Of a DNA stretch of 64,000 bases, positions 17,137 through 25,639 are shown in pieces (position 1 is the first letter of the stretch; every line of letters begins with the position of its first letter). The DNA is taken from the NCBI RefSeq assembly GCF_050916355.1, contig NZ_CP136946.1, forward strand, positions 1,116,001 to 1,180,000, read 5' to 3'. The DNA is from Jeongeupia wiesaeckerbachi (GTDB lineage Bacteria > Pseudomonadota > Gammaproteobacteria > Burkholderiales > Chitinibacteraceae). The position numbers and the translations under genes were made by a program. Under the pieces are notes generated by a model. It saw only the letters and a list, made by a program, of their open reading frames with translations, was not told where the DNA came from and did no database searches.

Positions 17137-18381
17137 ATGGCAGGGATCGGCATCATCGGCGGCGGCGTCATCGGGCTGGCCACGGCCTGGGCGCTGGTTC
17201 GCGACGGCCACCGCGTCACGATCATCGAGGCGCGTGAACACGTCGGCACCGAGACCAGCTTTGCCAACGGCGGCCAGCTGTCCTACCGCTATGTCGCGCC
17301 GCTGGCCGATGCCGGCGTGCCGCTGCAGGCGCTGGGCTGGCTGGGCCGCGACGATGCGCCGCTGAAACTGCAAGCGCGGCTCGATCCGGCGCAGTGGCGC
17401 TGGCTCGCCGCCTTCGTGCTCGCCTGCCGCGGCTCGGTCAACCGCCGCAACAGCGCGCACCTGCTGCGGCTAGCGCTGCACAGCCAGGCGACGCTGGCGC
17501 AATGGAGGCGTGACGACGGCCTTGGCGATTTCGGCTGGCGCCGCAACGGCAAGCTCGTCGCTTTCCGCGATCGCGACAGCTTCACCCGCGCGGCACGGCA
17601 TCTGGCCGACGCCGGCGCGCAGCAGGTGCTGAGCGCCGATGACTGCCTGCGCGTCGAACCGGCGCTGCCGGCCGGCCCCTTCATCGGCGGCATCTACACG
17701 CCCGACGAGGAAGTCGCCGACTGCCACGCCTTCTGCAAGCGGTTGGCGGAAAAACTGCTGGCGTCGCACCGCTGCACATTGCTGACCGGCCGGCGGGTCT
17801 CGCGAATCATCCACAAGAACGACCAGGCCGCTGGCGTGATGATCGGCGACGGGATGCTGCCCTTCGACCATCTGGTCATCGCCGCTGGCCACCGCAGCGG
17901 CGACCTCGGCCTGCCCGGCATCCGGCTGCCGCTGTACCCGCTCAAGGGCTACAGCCTGACGCTGCCGATCGACGTCCGGCACACGCCGCCCGAGACCAGC
18001 ATCACCGATTACGACCGCAAGATCGTCTACGCGCGCATCGGCACGCAACTGCGCATCGCCGCGATGGTCGACATCGTCGGCTTCGACGCCTCGCCCGATC
18101 GGAAACGGCTGGCGGTGCTGCGCGACCAGGCCCGCGCCACCTTCCCCGATGCCGGCGATCACGATGCCGCGATCGAATGGGCCGGCATGCGCCCGGCGAC
18201 GCCGACCGGCATGCCGCTGCTCGGCGCCACGCGCTACCGCAACGTCTGGCTCAACGTCGGCCACGGCGCGCTCGGCTTCACGCTGGCCTGCGGCAGCGGC
18301 CAGCTACTGGCCGAACTGATCACCGGGCGCACGCCGGCGATCGACATGAGCGGTTTGGCTAAATGGGGGAGTCGGCGGTAA
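17137..18381 (+). CDS. dadA: D-amino-acid dehydrogenase-like FAD protein (DadA family)
   Basis: The 414-residue flavoprotein begins with the FAD-binding Rossmann motif GIIGGGVIGLATAWAL and has the DadA features ETSFANGGQLSYRYVAPLAD, YPLKGYSLTLPI, RIAAMVDIVGFD, WAGMRPATPTGMPLLG and NVWLNVGHGALGFTLACGS. DadA oxidises D-amino acids to 2-oxo acids and ammonia and feeds electrons to the respiratory chain; it is membrane-associated. Length is typical (about 415-435). No alanine racemase follows, so the operon differs from the E. coli dadAX type. A divergent LysR gene suggests amino-acid-dependent control. Other DAO-family members are possible. Confidence 0.87.
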   Translation: MAGIGIIGGGVIGLATAWALVRDGHRVTIIEAREHVGTETSFANGGQLSYRYVAPLADAGVPLQALGWLGRDDAPLKLQARLDPAQWRWLAAFVLACRGSVNRRNSAHLLRLALHSQATLAQWRRDDGLGDFGWRRNGKLVAFRDRDSFTRAARHLADAGAQQVLSADDCLRVEPALPAGPFIGGIYTPDEEVADCHAFCKRLAEKLLASHRCTLLTGRRVSRIIHKNDQAAGVMIGDGMLPFDHLVIAAGHRSGDLGLPGIRLPLYPLKGYSLTLPIDVRHTPPETSITDYDRKIVYARIGTQLRIAAMVDIVGFDASPDRKRLAVLRDQARATFPDAGDHDAAIEWAGMRPATPTGMPLLGATRYRNVWLNVGHGALGFTLACGSGQLLAELITGRTPAIDMSGLAKWGSRR

Positions 18382-18480
18382 TAACCGCGGGTTATCGCGA
18401 TGCGTTGATCAGGCAACAAAACTTGACCATCTCTAAGGCTTAGCGCCTGCGGCGCAAGATGAGAACGTTTGATGCGCGCT

Positions 18481-18853
18481 CCGCCACGCGAACGGGATAC
18501 TTTCTTTGCTTCGCCTAAGAAAGTATCCAAAGAAATGGCGCCCCTGCACTGCGCGCCAAACGCGGCGGGGTCCTGAACTCGCCCTGTGGCGAGCTCAGAC
18601 AGCCAGGCCCCGCAGCCCCGCGTCCGGTTGCGCTGCTCGGCGCTACTGAGGGGATCTGGGAGGCATGCTGGCTGCGGTGAAAAATGCACCGCCTTTTTCC
18701 CGTTTACCAGCGCCGAGGAGTGGAGCGAGACAAGCGGTCTGATCGCTTGGCTTGCGACCGATCGCGGGCAGCCCGGAGGGCCGTAGGGCGCGGGTCGCCT
18801 TCTTTTGGTTCATTTTCTTGGCGACGCAAGAAAAGAACCCGTCCGCCGGGCGG
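18481..18853. repeat. Intergenic repeat element with hairpin-forming inverted arms (~370 bp)
   Basis: The left arm contains a perfect 12-bp hairpin, GGATACTTTCTT (18495-18506) with AAGAAAGTATCC (18517-18528). The right arm contains a similar one, GGTTCATTTTCTT (18807-18819) with AAGAAAAGAACC (18828-18839). The two arms are inverted copies of each other, and each is followed towards the inside by a sequence like AAAGAA-GGCG. The ~260 bases between them hold only arginine/serine-rich open frames. The arrangement resembles repeats I know from intergenic regions of many proteobacteria, where the arms often get called false genes. The whole gap between dadA and the DUF2252 gene (18382-18910) holds no real gene. 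Confidence 0.65.
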
Positions 18854-18910
18854 AACCGGCATCTGAAAATACCGCGCCGAAGGCGCTATAACTCCCCCGC
18901 CCAAACCCAG

Positions 18911-20302
18911 TCACTCCTCCGGCAACTGCACCGGCAGGCGTCCCTCGGCAATTGCCTTGCGAAACAGCGCATAGTCCGCCTCGGTCTGGTCGGCATAGCG
19001 CAGCGCATAGTCGGCAATCGCATTGTCGAAGGTGTCGCTGCTGCCGAGATAGCCAGCGATCTCGGCCGACAGCCCGCTGGCCTTGGCGTGCGCACGCGCC
19101 AGCGTCCAGCCGCACGAGCCGATATAGGCCTCGAGCATGTCGTTGTCGTAGGTTTCCAGCCGCGCCGACAGCTTCATGTCGCGCAGCTGCCGCACGTAGT
19201 AGTGCCGCCCGGTCGGACCGACCAGCCAGCCGAGGAAGAAATCGCTGCTCGCCTGCATCAAGCGCTGACCGGAGACGACACGCTGGCCCTGATGCGGATA
19301 CGGTGCCGGCGGCAGCACGCTGGCGAGCACCGATTCGCGCGCCTCCTTCAGCTGCAGGAACAGCGGCTGATCGTGCTCGTCCATCAACAGGATCACCAGA
19401 CAGCGGGTACCGACGCTGCCGACGCCGACCACCTTGAAGGCGATGTCGACCATCCGGTAGCGCGACAGCAGCTGGCGCCGGTCGTCCTGCAAGGTGGTGA
19501 GGTAGCCTGCATAGCTCGGCTGCATGATGTCGAGCATGTCGGCGGCCTGCCGCATGGCGTCATCGTCGGGCAGTAGCGAGTGTTCGTTGTTGAGGTGGAA
19601 GATCACCGGCGGGTTGTCGACCAGCCGCAAGGTGCCGTCGACCTCGGTGGTGATCTTCGGCAGCAAGCGGTCGTGCGTGCGTTTGCGCGCCTTGGCGGCG
19701 CTCTGGTCGAGCTTGGCGACGATCGCCGGATCGGCGACCGACGCCTTCAGCGCGTCGAAGCCGATCTTCTCGCACCACAGTTCGAGCTCGCTCATCCGCG
19801 CGTAGCCGGCCATGCGGATCCGGTACGTCTGCACCAGCTTGCGGACCAGATCGCGCGCCGCGTGGTCGCCAAGACCGCGTTCGCGCGCCGCCAGCACGGC
19901 GCTGACCGCCAGCCGCTTGATGTCCCACTCCCACGGCCCCGGATGGGTTTCGTCGAAATCGTTGATGTCGAAGATCAGATTGCGCTCGGGCGTCGCGTAG
20001 ACGCCGAAGTTCATCAGATGGCAGTCGCCGCAGATCTGCGTCGCCAGGCCGGTATCGACGCTGCCGGCCAGATCGTGCGCCTGCAGCAGCGAGGTACCGC
20101 GAAAGAAGGCAAACGGCGACGCCTGCATCCGGCCATAGCGCAGCGGCACCAGCGCCGGCACCCGGCCGACGCTCGACGCTTCGATCAGCGCGACCGGATC
20201 GCGCTCGCGGTGTTGCGGCCAGTGCGCATGCGCCGAACGCGACACCTGGTCGCGGATGGCCTTGCCGATGCTCTGCCGGTGCTTGCGGCTGATATTGCGC
20301 AT
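18911..20302 (-). CDS. DUF2252 family protein
   Basis: The 463-residue soluble protein has the family landmarks RYGRMQASPFAFFRGTSLL, TQICGDCHLMNFGVY and FDINDFDETHPGPWEWD. The GDxHxxNFG and DFDE motifs resemble the catalytic and metal loops of aminoglycoside phosphotransferase/kinase-like folds, so a phosphotransfer role is plausible, but no function is proven for DUF2252. I start at 20302 (MRNISRKHRQS) with GGA seven bases upstream; the longer frame would begin with TTG inside the previous gene. It follows the adenine deaminase gene by 13 bases, so the two form a unit. Confidence 0.88.
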   Translation of the reverse strand: MRNISRKHRQSIGKAIRDQVSRSAHAHWPQHRERDPVALIEASSVGRVPALVPLRYGRMQASPFAFFRGTSLLQAHDLAGSVDTGLATQICGDCHLMNFGVYATPERNLIFDINDFDETHPGPWEWDIKRLAVSAVLAARERGLGDHAARDLVRKLVQTYRIRMAGYARMSELELWCEKIGFDALKASVADPAIVAKLDQSAAKARKRTHDRLLPKITTEVDGTLRLVDNPPVIFHLNNEHSLLPDDDAMRQAADMLDIMQPSYAGYLTTLQDDRRQLLSRYRMVDIAFKVVGVGSVGTRCLVILLMDEHDQPLFLQLKEARESVLASVLPPAPYPHQGQRVVSGQRLMQASSDFFLGWLVGPTGRHYYVRQLRDMKLSARLETYDNDMLEAYIGSCGWTLARAHAKASGLSAEIAGYLGSSDTFDNAIADYALRYADQTEADYALFRKAIAEGRLPVQLPEE

Positions 20303-20315
20303 GAAGATTTCCGTA

Positions 20316-21338
20316 TCAGGCCGGATCAAAGGCCAGCGTGTCGATGTCGGCGTACCAGCGCGCCTTGGCGGCGTCGTCCATCCAGCTGGCCTCGATGCCG
20401 TTCTTGGCCAGCTGCACCAGCTCGGCGCGCGTCAGGTTCAGCGCGTCGGCACAGGCCAGCCAGTTCTGGCCGACGTAGCCGCCGAAATAGGCCGGATCGT
20501 CCGAGTTGATCGTCGCGATCAGACCGCGTTCGAGCAGCGTGCGCAGCGGGTGCTCGGCCAGCGTGTCGAACACCCGCAGCTTGATGTTCGACAGCGGGCA
20601 TACGGTCAGCGGAATCCGGTGTTCGGCCAGGTACGCGACCAGCGCGTCGTCTTCAAGCGCACGCACGCCATGGTCGATGCGGGCGACGTCGAGCAGCCTG
20701 ATCGCCTGCCAGACGTAATCGGCCGGGCCTTCCTCGCCGGCGTGGGCAACCCGGGCGAGGCCGAGCTGCTTGCAGCGGGCAAACAGCCGCGCGAACTTCT
20801 CCGGCGGATGGCCGCGCTCGCTCGAATCGAGGCCGACGCCGTCGATCTGGTCCAGATAAGGCAGCGCCTGCTCCAGCGTGGCAAAACCGGCGTCTTCGGA
20901 CAGATGCCGCAGGAAGCACAGGATCAGCTTGAAGCCGATGCCGAACTTCGCCTCGCCGTCGACCAGCGCGCGGCGGATGCCGGCCAGCGCGGTCTCGAAC
21001 GGCACGCCGCGGTCGGTATGCGTTTGCGGGTCGAAGAAGATCTCGACGTGGACGACGTGATCGGCGTGCGCGCGCTCAAGGTAAGCCCAGGTCAGGTCGT
21101 AGAAATCCGCCTCGGTCAGCAGCACGCCGGCGCCGGCGTAGTACAGGTCGAGGAAGGACTGCAGATTGTGGAAATCGTAGGCGGCGCGCAGCGCGTCGAC
21201 ATCCGGGTACGGCAGGGTCACGCCGTTGCGGCGCGCCAGCGCGAACATCAGTTCGGGCTCGAGCGTGCCCTCGATATGCAGGTGCAGTTCGGTCTTGGGC
21301 AGGCGGCGCAGCCAGTCGGCGCGGGCGGAATCGGACAT
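20316..21338 (-). CDS. Adenine deaminase (adenosine-deaminase-like, class 2)
   Basis: The 340-residue protein has the zinc-binding TELHLHIEGTLEPE at the N-terminus, EIFFDPQTHTDRG, the catalytic HAGEEGPADYVW, DHGVRAL, and NSDDPAYFGGYVGQNW at the end. The last motif, with the Asp pair, marks the deaminase subgroup that acts on adenine rather than adenosine in bacteria (as in Pseudomonas). The reaction would be adenine to hypoxanthine and ammonia in purine salvage. GGAG lies six bases before the ATG at 21338. The DUF2252 gene follows on the same strand. Adenosine as substrate cannot be fully ruled out. Confidence 0.9.
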   Translation of the reverse strand: MSDSARADWLRRLPKTELHLHIEGTLEPELMFALARRNGVTLPYPDVDALRAAYDFHNLQSFLDLYYAGAGVLLTEADFYDLTWAYLERAHADHVVHVEIFFDPQTHTDRGVPFETALAGIRRALVDGEAKFGIGFKLILCFLRHLSEDAGFATLEQALPYLDQIDGVGLDSSERGHPPEKFARLFARCKQLGLARVAHAGEEGPADYVWQAIRLLDVARIDHGVRALEDDALVAYLAEHRIPLTVCPLSNIKLRVFDTLAEHPLRTLLERGLIATINSDDPAYFGGYVGQNWLACADALNLTRAELVQLAKNGIEASWMDDAAKARWYADIDTLAFDPA

Positions 21339-21513
21339 CGTGGGCTCCATGGGCATGGCCCTGCGAGTGTAGCCGATGTAAGCGGCATGATTCTGTAATG
21401 ACTTCTCGCGATGGCCGGCGCGAAAATCCGCGCCCGGGTTGACATTTCTACGTGCCGACCGTGGCGGTCGCGCGTTAGATTATCGGCATCGAATCCGCCC
21501 CAAAGGACGCATC

Positions 21514-22302
21514 ATGCCCAACGCGCTGAGTTACACCGAAGTCCATTACGCCGACCTCGCCGGCCAGCGCGTGCTGATCAGCGGCGGCGCGTCGGGCATC
21601 GGTGAAGCACTGGTCGAAGCCTTTCTGGCGCAGGGCGCCAAGGTCGCCTTTGTCGACATCGACGACGCAGCGGCCAATGCTTTGCTGGCCAGGCACCCGG
21701 ATGCGCCGATGCACTACCTGCACTGCGATGTCCGCGACATCGCCGCGCTGCAGGCGGCGATCGCCGAGGTCGACGCGATGTGGCACGGCATCGACGTGCT
21801 GATCAACAACGCCGCACGCGACGACCGCCACGATCTGGCCGGCCTGACCCCGGACTACTGGGACGACGCGCTGGCGACCAATCTGCGCCACCACGTGTTC
21901 GCCACGCAGGCGGTCGTAGCGGGCATGAGCGCGCGCGGCAACGGCACCATCATCAATCTGGGTTCGATCGCCTGGATGCGCGGCAACCCGACGATGCCGG
22001 CCTACACCACCGCCAAGGCGGCCATCCACGGGTTGACGCGCACGCTGGCCAAGGATCTCGGGCCGGCCGGCATCCGCGTCAACAGCATCGTCCCCGGCGC
22101 GATCCGCACCGACAAGCAGGTGCGGCTCTGGCAGGACGCCGGCACGCCGGACATGGAGCAGCGCTTTATCGACCAGCAGGCGCTGAAGTTCCGGCTCGAC
22201 GCCAGCGACTGTGCGCACATGGCGCTGTTTCTCGCCTCGCGCGCCAGCCGCGGCTGCACCGGTCAGGATTTTGTCGTCGACGCGGCGCTGTCGATCAACT
22301 GA
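21514..22302 (+). CDS. SDR-family oxidoreductase
   Basis: The 262-residue short-chain dehydrogenase has the cofactor motif SGGASGIGEA, VDID after the second strand (an acidic residue favouring NAD), NNAARDD in place of the usual NNAG, and the catalytic triad Ser (NLGSIAW), Tyr and Lys (YTTAKAA). It ends in the usual GCTGQDFVVDAAL. Close relatives include sugar and polyol dehydrogenases, but the substrate is not evident. AAAGGA lies six bases before the ATG at 21514. It converges with the dienelactone hydrolase gene, leaving a three-base gap and no terminator. Confidence 0.9.
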   Translation: MPNALSYTEVHYADLAGQRVLISGGASGIGEALVEAFLAQGAKVAFVDIDDAAANALLARHPDAPMHYLHCDVRDIAALQAAIAEVDAMWHGIDVLINNAARDDRHDLAGLTPDYWDDALATNLRHHVFATQAVVAGMSARGNGTIINLGSIAWMRGNPTMPAYTTAKAAIHGLTRTLAKDLGPAGIRVNSIVPGAIRTDKQVRLWQDAGTPDMEQRFIDQQALKFRLDASDCAHMALFLASRASRGCTGQDFVVDAALSIN

Positions 22303-22305
22303 AGC

Positions 22306-23046
22306 TCAATCGCGCAGTACGCGGCCGAACAGATCGAGCGCCAGCCGGTAACCGGTCAGCGCCAGCTGTGCGTCGTAGCGCTCGCCCTCGTCGCGCATGA
22401 AGGCGTGCTGGCCATTGAACTCATGCCAGGTGTAGTCAAGGCCGGCGTCGGCCAGCTTCTGGTACACCAGCGCCCGGCCGGCAGCCGGAATATGCGGGTC
22501 CTGCTTGCCCCAGATCATCAACAGCTCGCCCTTGATCTCGGCGAGCCGGTCCATGCTGTGCTGACCCGGGCCGTTCGGGATCGTGTTCGAGTGCAGGTCG
22601 GTGGCGTAGAAGCACGCCGTCGCAGCGATCTCGGGCTGCAGCGCCGCGCGGAACGCCAGATGGCCACCGATGCAAAAGCCCATCGCGCCGACGTGGCCGT
22701 CGTACCACGACTGGCTCGCCAGCCAGGCCAGCATCGCCCGGTTGTCGCTGTCATAGCTTTCCGCCGGCTTGGCCGCCTTGTCGGCATTGCCCTTGTCGCG
22801 ACCGGCGTCGTCGTAGGCAAGCACCGTTCCGGCCGGATTCAGTTCATGGAACACCTCGGGCACCAGGACCGCATAGCCGTGGCCGGCAAGCAGCCGTGCC
22901 GCGCGCTCGATCGGCCCGGTCTGCTGGAAAATTTCCGAATAGAACAGCACCGCCGGATACCGGCCGTCACCGGACGGACGGTGGACATAGGTGCGCATGC
23001 TGCCGGTAGCGGTCGGCAGGTCGACAAAATGGCTCTGGGTAATCAC
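22306..23046 (-). CDS. Dienelactone hydrolase family protein
   Basis: The α/β-hydrolase shows a Cys nucleophile in GAMGFCIGGH, the acid in IWGKQDPHIP and the His in FNGQHAFMRDEG, as in carboxymethylenebutenolidase. Members hydrolyse dienelactones or small esters. The start is uncertain: no ATG fits the family N-terminus. I use the GTG at 23046, giving VITQSHFVDLPTATG; a further GTG at 23112 would add 22 residues. The promoter region is shared with the divergent BcsA-like gene (gap of about 290 bases). Confidence 0.85.
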   Translation of the reverse strand: MITQSHFVDLPTATGSMRTYVHRPSGDGRYPAVLFYSEIFQQTGPIERAARLLAGHGYAVLVPEVFHELNPAGTVLAYDDAGRDKGNADKAAKPAESYDSDNRAMLAWLASQSWYDGHVGAMGFCIGGHLAFRAALQPEIAATACFYATDLHSNTIPNGPGQHSMDRLAEIKGELLMIWGKQDPHIPAAGRALVYQKLADAGLDYTWHEFNGQHAFMRDEGERYDAQLALTGYRLALDLFGRVLRD

Positions 23047-23333
23047 GGGCAGATTCCACGGGTTTATCAGCCCCAGAGTGTAGAGCCGGAACGCCGGTAG
23101 TGCACCTGTCACGCCCGGTAACCCTCGGCGCCCCAGCCCCCCCGCACGCCTGGGTGGCTCGATTGCCGGCTGTCATTTGCTGCGCAAAGCCTGCAGCGTG
23201 GTGCTAGCGTGAATCTTATAAGTAAGAAAAGTCAGAGCTATTCGCATTTTGACAGCTCCGCTCAATAGAAAACGACCCGCCGCGGCCTACTCGGGCCAGC
23301 CAAGCGGCACGGGTCTTGCAGGAGAGCCGCATC

Positions 23334-25583
23334 ATGAGCAAAGCCAACGGCATCCGTTACGAGTCGCTGCGCCCGGCGCAAATACTCGTCGTCATCGCCT
23401 ACCTGATCATCGCCTTCATCTACCTGAGCTGGCGACCTACCGTGTTCAACCCCGAGGCACCGATCTTTTCGGTGCTGCTCTACGTCGCCGAGCTGTACGG
23501 TTTCTTCACCGCCTTGCTGCATCTGGTCATGACTTGGCGACTCGCCGAACGCGACATGCCGGACGCGCCCCCCGGGCTGAGCGTCGACGTGTTCGTCACT
23601 TCGCTGAATGAACCGGTCAGCCTGGTCCGCCACACCTTGCTCGCCGCGATCGGCATGGATTATCCCCACAAGGTCTGGCTGCTGGACGACGGCAACCGGC
23701 CGGAAATGGCGCAGCTGGCTGCCGAACTGGGCTGCAGCTATCACGCCCGCGGCGACAACGAGTTCGCCAAAGCCGGCAATCTCAACGCCGGGCTGGCGCA
23801 AAGCCGTGCCGACTTCGTCGCAGTCTTCGATGCCGACCACGCACCGGCGCGCCGTTTCCTGATCGAGACGCTGGGCTACTTCAACGATCCCAAGGTGTCC
23901 TTCGTCCAGACCCCGCAGGACTTCTTCAACCTCGATTCGTACCAGCACCGCAAAAACAAGCAGACCACGGTCTGGACCGAGCAGTCGCTGTTCTTCCGCG
24001 TCATCCAGCGCGGCAAGGACTACTGGAACGCCGCGTTCTTCTGCGGCAGTTGCGCGGTCCTGCGCCGCTCCTCGCTCGACACGATCGGTGGCTTTGCCAC
24101 CGGCACCGTCACCGAGGATCTGCACACCTCGCTGAAGCTGCACAAGGCCGGGTTCGCATCGGTCTACCACCCGCATTCGCTGGCATTCGGCATCGCGCCG
24201 GCATCGATCGTCCCCTTCATCAAGCAGCGTATCCGCTGGGGTCAGGGCGCCATGCAGATCTGGCGTCGCGAGGGCATCCTGTTCTCGCGCGGGCTGACCT
24301 TCGCACAGCGGCTCAACTACCTCGCATCGATGAGTACCTATTTCGACGGCTGGCAAAAAGGCTTTTTCTACCTCGCGCCGATCATCGTGCTGACCACCGG
24401 GCTATCGCCGATCTCGAGCTTCAGCGAAGGCTTTCTGATCCGTTTCATCCCGTACATCGTGCTGACGTTCTTCATGTACGAGGAAATCAGCCGCGGCTAT
24501 GGCCGATCGCTGATGATCGAGCAATACAACTTCGCCCGCTTCTGGGCCTTCGCCTGGGCAACACTGGCAGCGTTCCGCGGCAAGCTGAAGTTCAACGTCA
24601 CCAGCAAGGAAGTAACCGGCAGCAGCTATCGCCGCTTCGTGATGCCGCAATTCCTGATCATGGTGCTCTCGATCGCCGCCGTTCCGATTGGCCTGACGAT
24701 GTATGCCTATTTTGGCAAGCTGCCACTCGACAGCCTGATCGCCAATACGATCTGGGCGGTGATCAACGGCGGGCTGGCGCTGCTGATGCTGCTGTTCACC
24801 CGTGCCAGCAGCCAGAGCCGCCGCCACGAGTACCGCTTCCCGATTCCGCTACCGGCTCAGCTGCACTTCCCGAACGGCACCACCACGTACGGCACGGTCG
24901 ACGACATATCGTCGTCGGGCTTCAGGTTGTACGCACAACTGCCGGATGACGTCCGCAGCGGAACCGAGGTCGACGGCGAGCTGTATCTGCCATCCGGACC
25001 ACTGCCGATCCGCGCGAATATCGCCGCGACGATCCGCGCGCAGTCGCAGCGACCGGACGAGCCCGGCTACATCAAGGCCATCGGTTGCGTGTTCGACTGG
25101 AAATCGGCCACCGAGCGCGATCGGCTCGACCTGTTCCTGTATGGCTCCGACCTGCAATGGCATGTGCAATCGCTGACCGAACGCAGCCGTACGCCGCTGC
25201 AATTCCTCAGTGATCTGTTCAGCGGCAAGCCGGCCCCGAATGTCGCCAAGCGGCAATGGACCACCGTGCTGTATCGCGACAACCCGGAGGAAACCGTCGG
25301 CAAACAGGTTGGCCTGCTGAGCCGCGACCTGCTACTGACATTCTCGCCACTGGCGGCTGGCATCCACGAAGTGACGACGATCACGCGAACCGGACTCGAA
25401 CAGATTCAGGTGCAGACCGACGCCGAGACGGTATACGACAGCCCGGTTGCTCCCATCTTCGGCCATGTGCTGCCGCAACAGGCCGAGAAGCCGGCAAGAG
25501 TCGATACCTCGCCCAGTACGCGGCCGACCTTGGCCGGCAGCGGTGGCCTTGCCGGACAGGCGGGCATGATCCGTCGCGGCTGA
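23334..25583 (+). CDS. Cellulose-synthase-like (BcsA-type) glycosyltransferase with PilZ domain
   Basis: The 749-residue inner-membrane enzyme has two N-terminal helices, a GT2 domain with DDG (VWLLDDGNRP), DAD (VFDADHAPARR), TED (GTVTEDLHTS) and QRIRWGQGAMQ, then about five further helices. A C-terminal PilZ domain (about residues 500-600) shows RRHEYR and DDISSSGFRL, which bind cyclic di-GMP. The enzyme probably polymerises a β-glucan or other sugar under c-di-GMP control. No bcsB, bcsC or bcsZ is nearby, so the product may not be classic cellulose. GGAG lies before the ATG at 23334. The final ~150 residues are an unassigned tail ending in a Pro/Gly-rich segment. Confidence 0.9.
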   Translation: MSKANGIRYESLRPAQILVVIAYLIIAFIYLSWRPTVFNPEAPIFSVLLYVAELYGFFTALLHLVMTWRLAERDMPDAPPGLSVDVFVTSLNEPVSLVRHTLLAAIGMDYPHKVWLLDDGNRPEMAQLAAELGCSYHARGDNEFAKAGNLNAGLAQSRADFVAVFDADHAPARRFLIETLGYFNDPKVSFVQTPQDFFNLDSYQHRKNKQTTVWTEQSLFFRVIQRGKDYWNAAFFCGSCAVLRRSSLDTIGGFATGTVTEDLHTSLKLHKAGFASVYHPHSLAFGIAPASIVPFIKQRIRWGQGAMQIWRREGILFSRGLTFAQRLNYLASMSTYFDGWQKGFFYLAPIIVLTTGLSPISSFSEGFLIRFIPYIVLTFFMYEEISRGYGRSLMIEQYNFARFWAFAWATLAAFRGKLKFNVTSKEVTGSSYRRFVMPQFLIMVLSIAAVPIGLTMYAYFGKLPLDSLIANTIWAVINGGLALLMLLFTRASSQSRRHEYRFPIPLPAQLHFPNGTTTYGTVDDISSSGFRLYAQLPDDVRSGTEVDGELYLPSGPLPIRANIAATIRAQSQRPDEPGYIKAIGCVFDWKSATERDRLDLFLYGSDLQWHVQSLTERSRTPLQFLSDLFSGKPAPNVAKRQWTTVLYRDNPEETVGKQVGLLSRDLLLTFSPLAAGIHEVTTITRTGLEQIQVQTDAETVYDSPVAPIFGHVLPQQAEKPARVDTSPSTRPTLAGSGGLAGQAGMIRRG

Positions 25584-25598
25584 ATCAGCCACGAAGAA

Positions 25599-25632
25599 AC
25601 CCGGCGCCGCATCGCGGCGCCGGGTTTTTTTT
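25599..25632. terminator. Rho-independent terminator, probably bidirectional
   Basis: A perfect 12-bp stem (acccggcgccgc / gcggcgccgggt) with a three-base loop is followed by eight T on the plus strand and preceded by a short A run. It ends the BcsA-like gene and may also serve the convergent PEBP-Rof gene. Confidence 0.9.
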
Positions 25633-25639
25633 GCGCGTT

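Noticed and set aside
18586..18904. Short open frames in the dadA-DUF2252 gap
   Set aside because: They lie inside the repeat element with hairpin arms, run on both strands, and have Arg/Ser-rich translations.
23113..23333. Possible c-di-GMP riboswitch before the BcsA-like gene
   Set aside because: I looked for the conserved core of GEMM-type riboswitches and did not find it; PilZ already provides c-di-GMP control.
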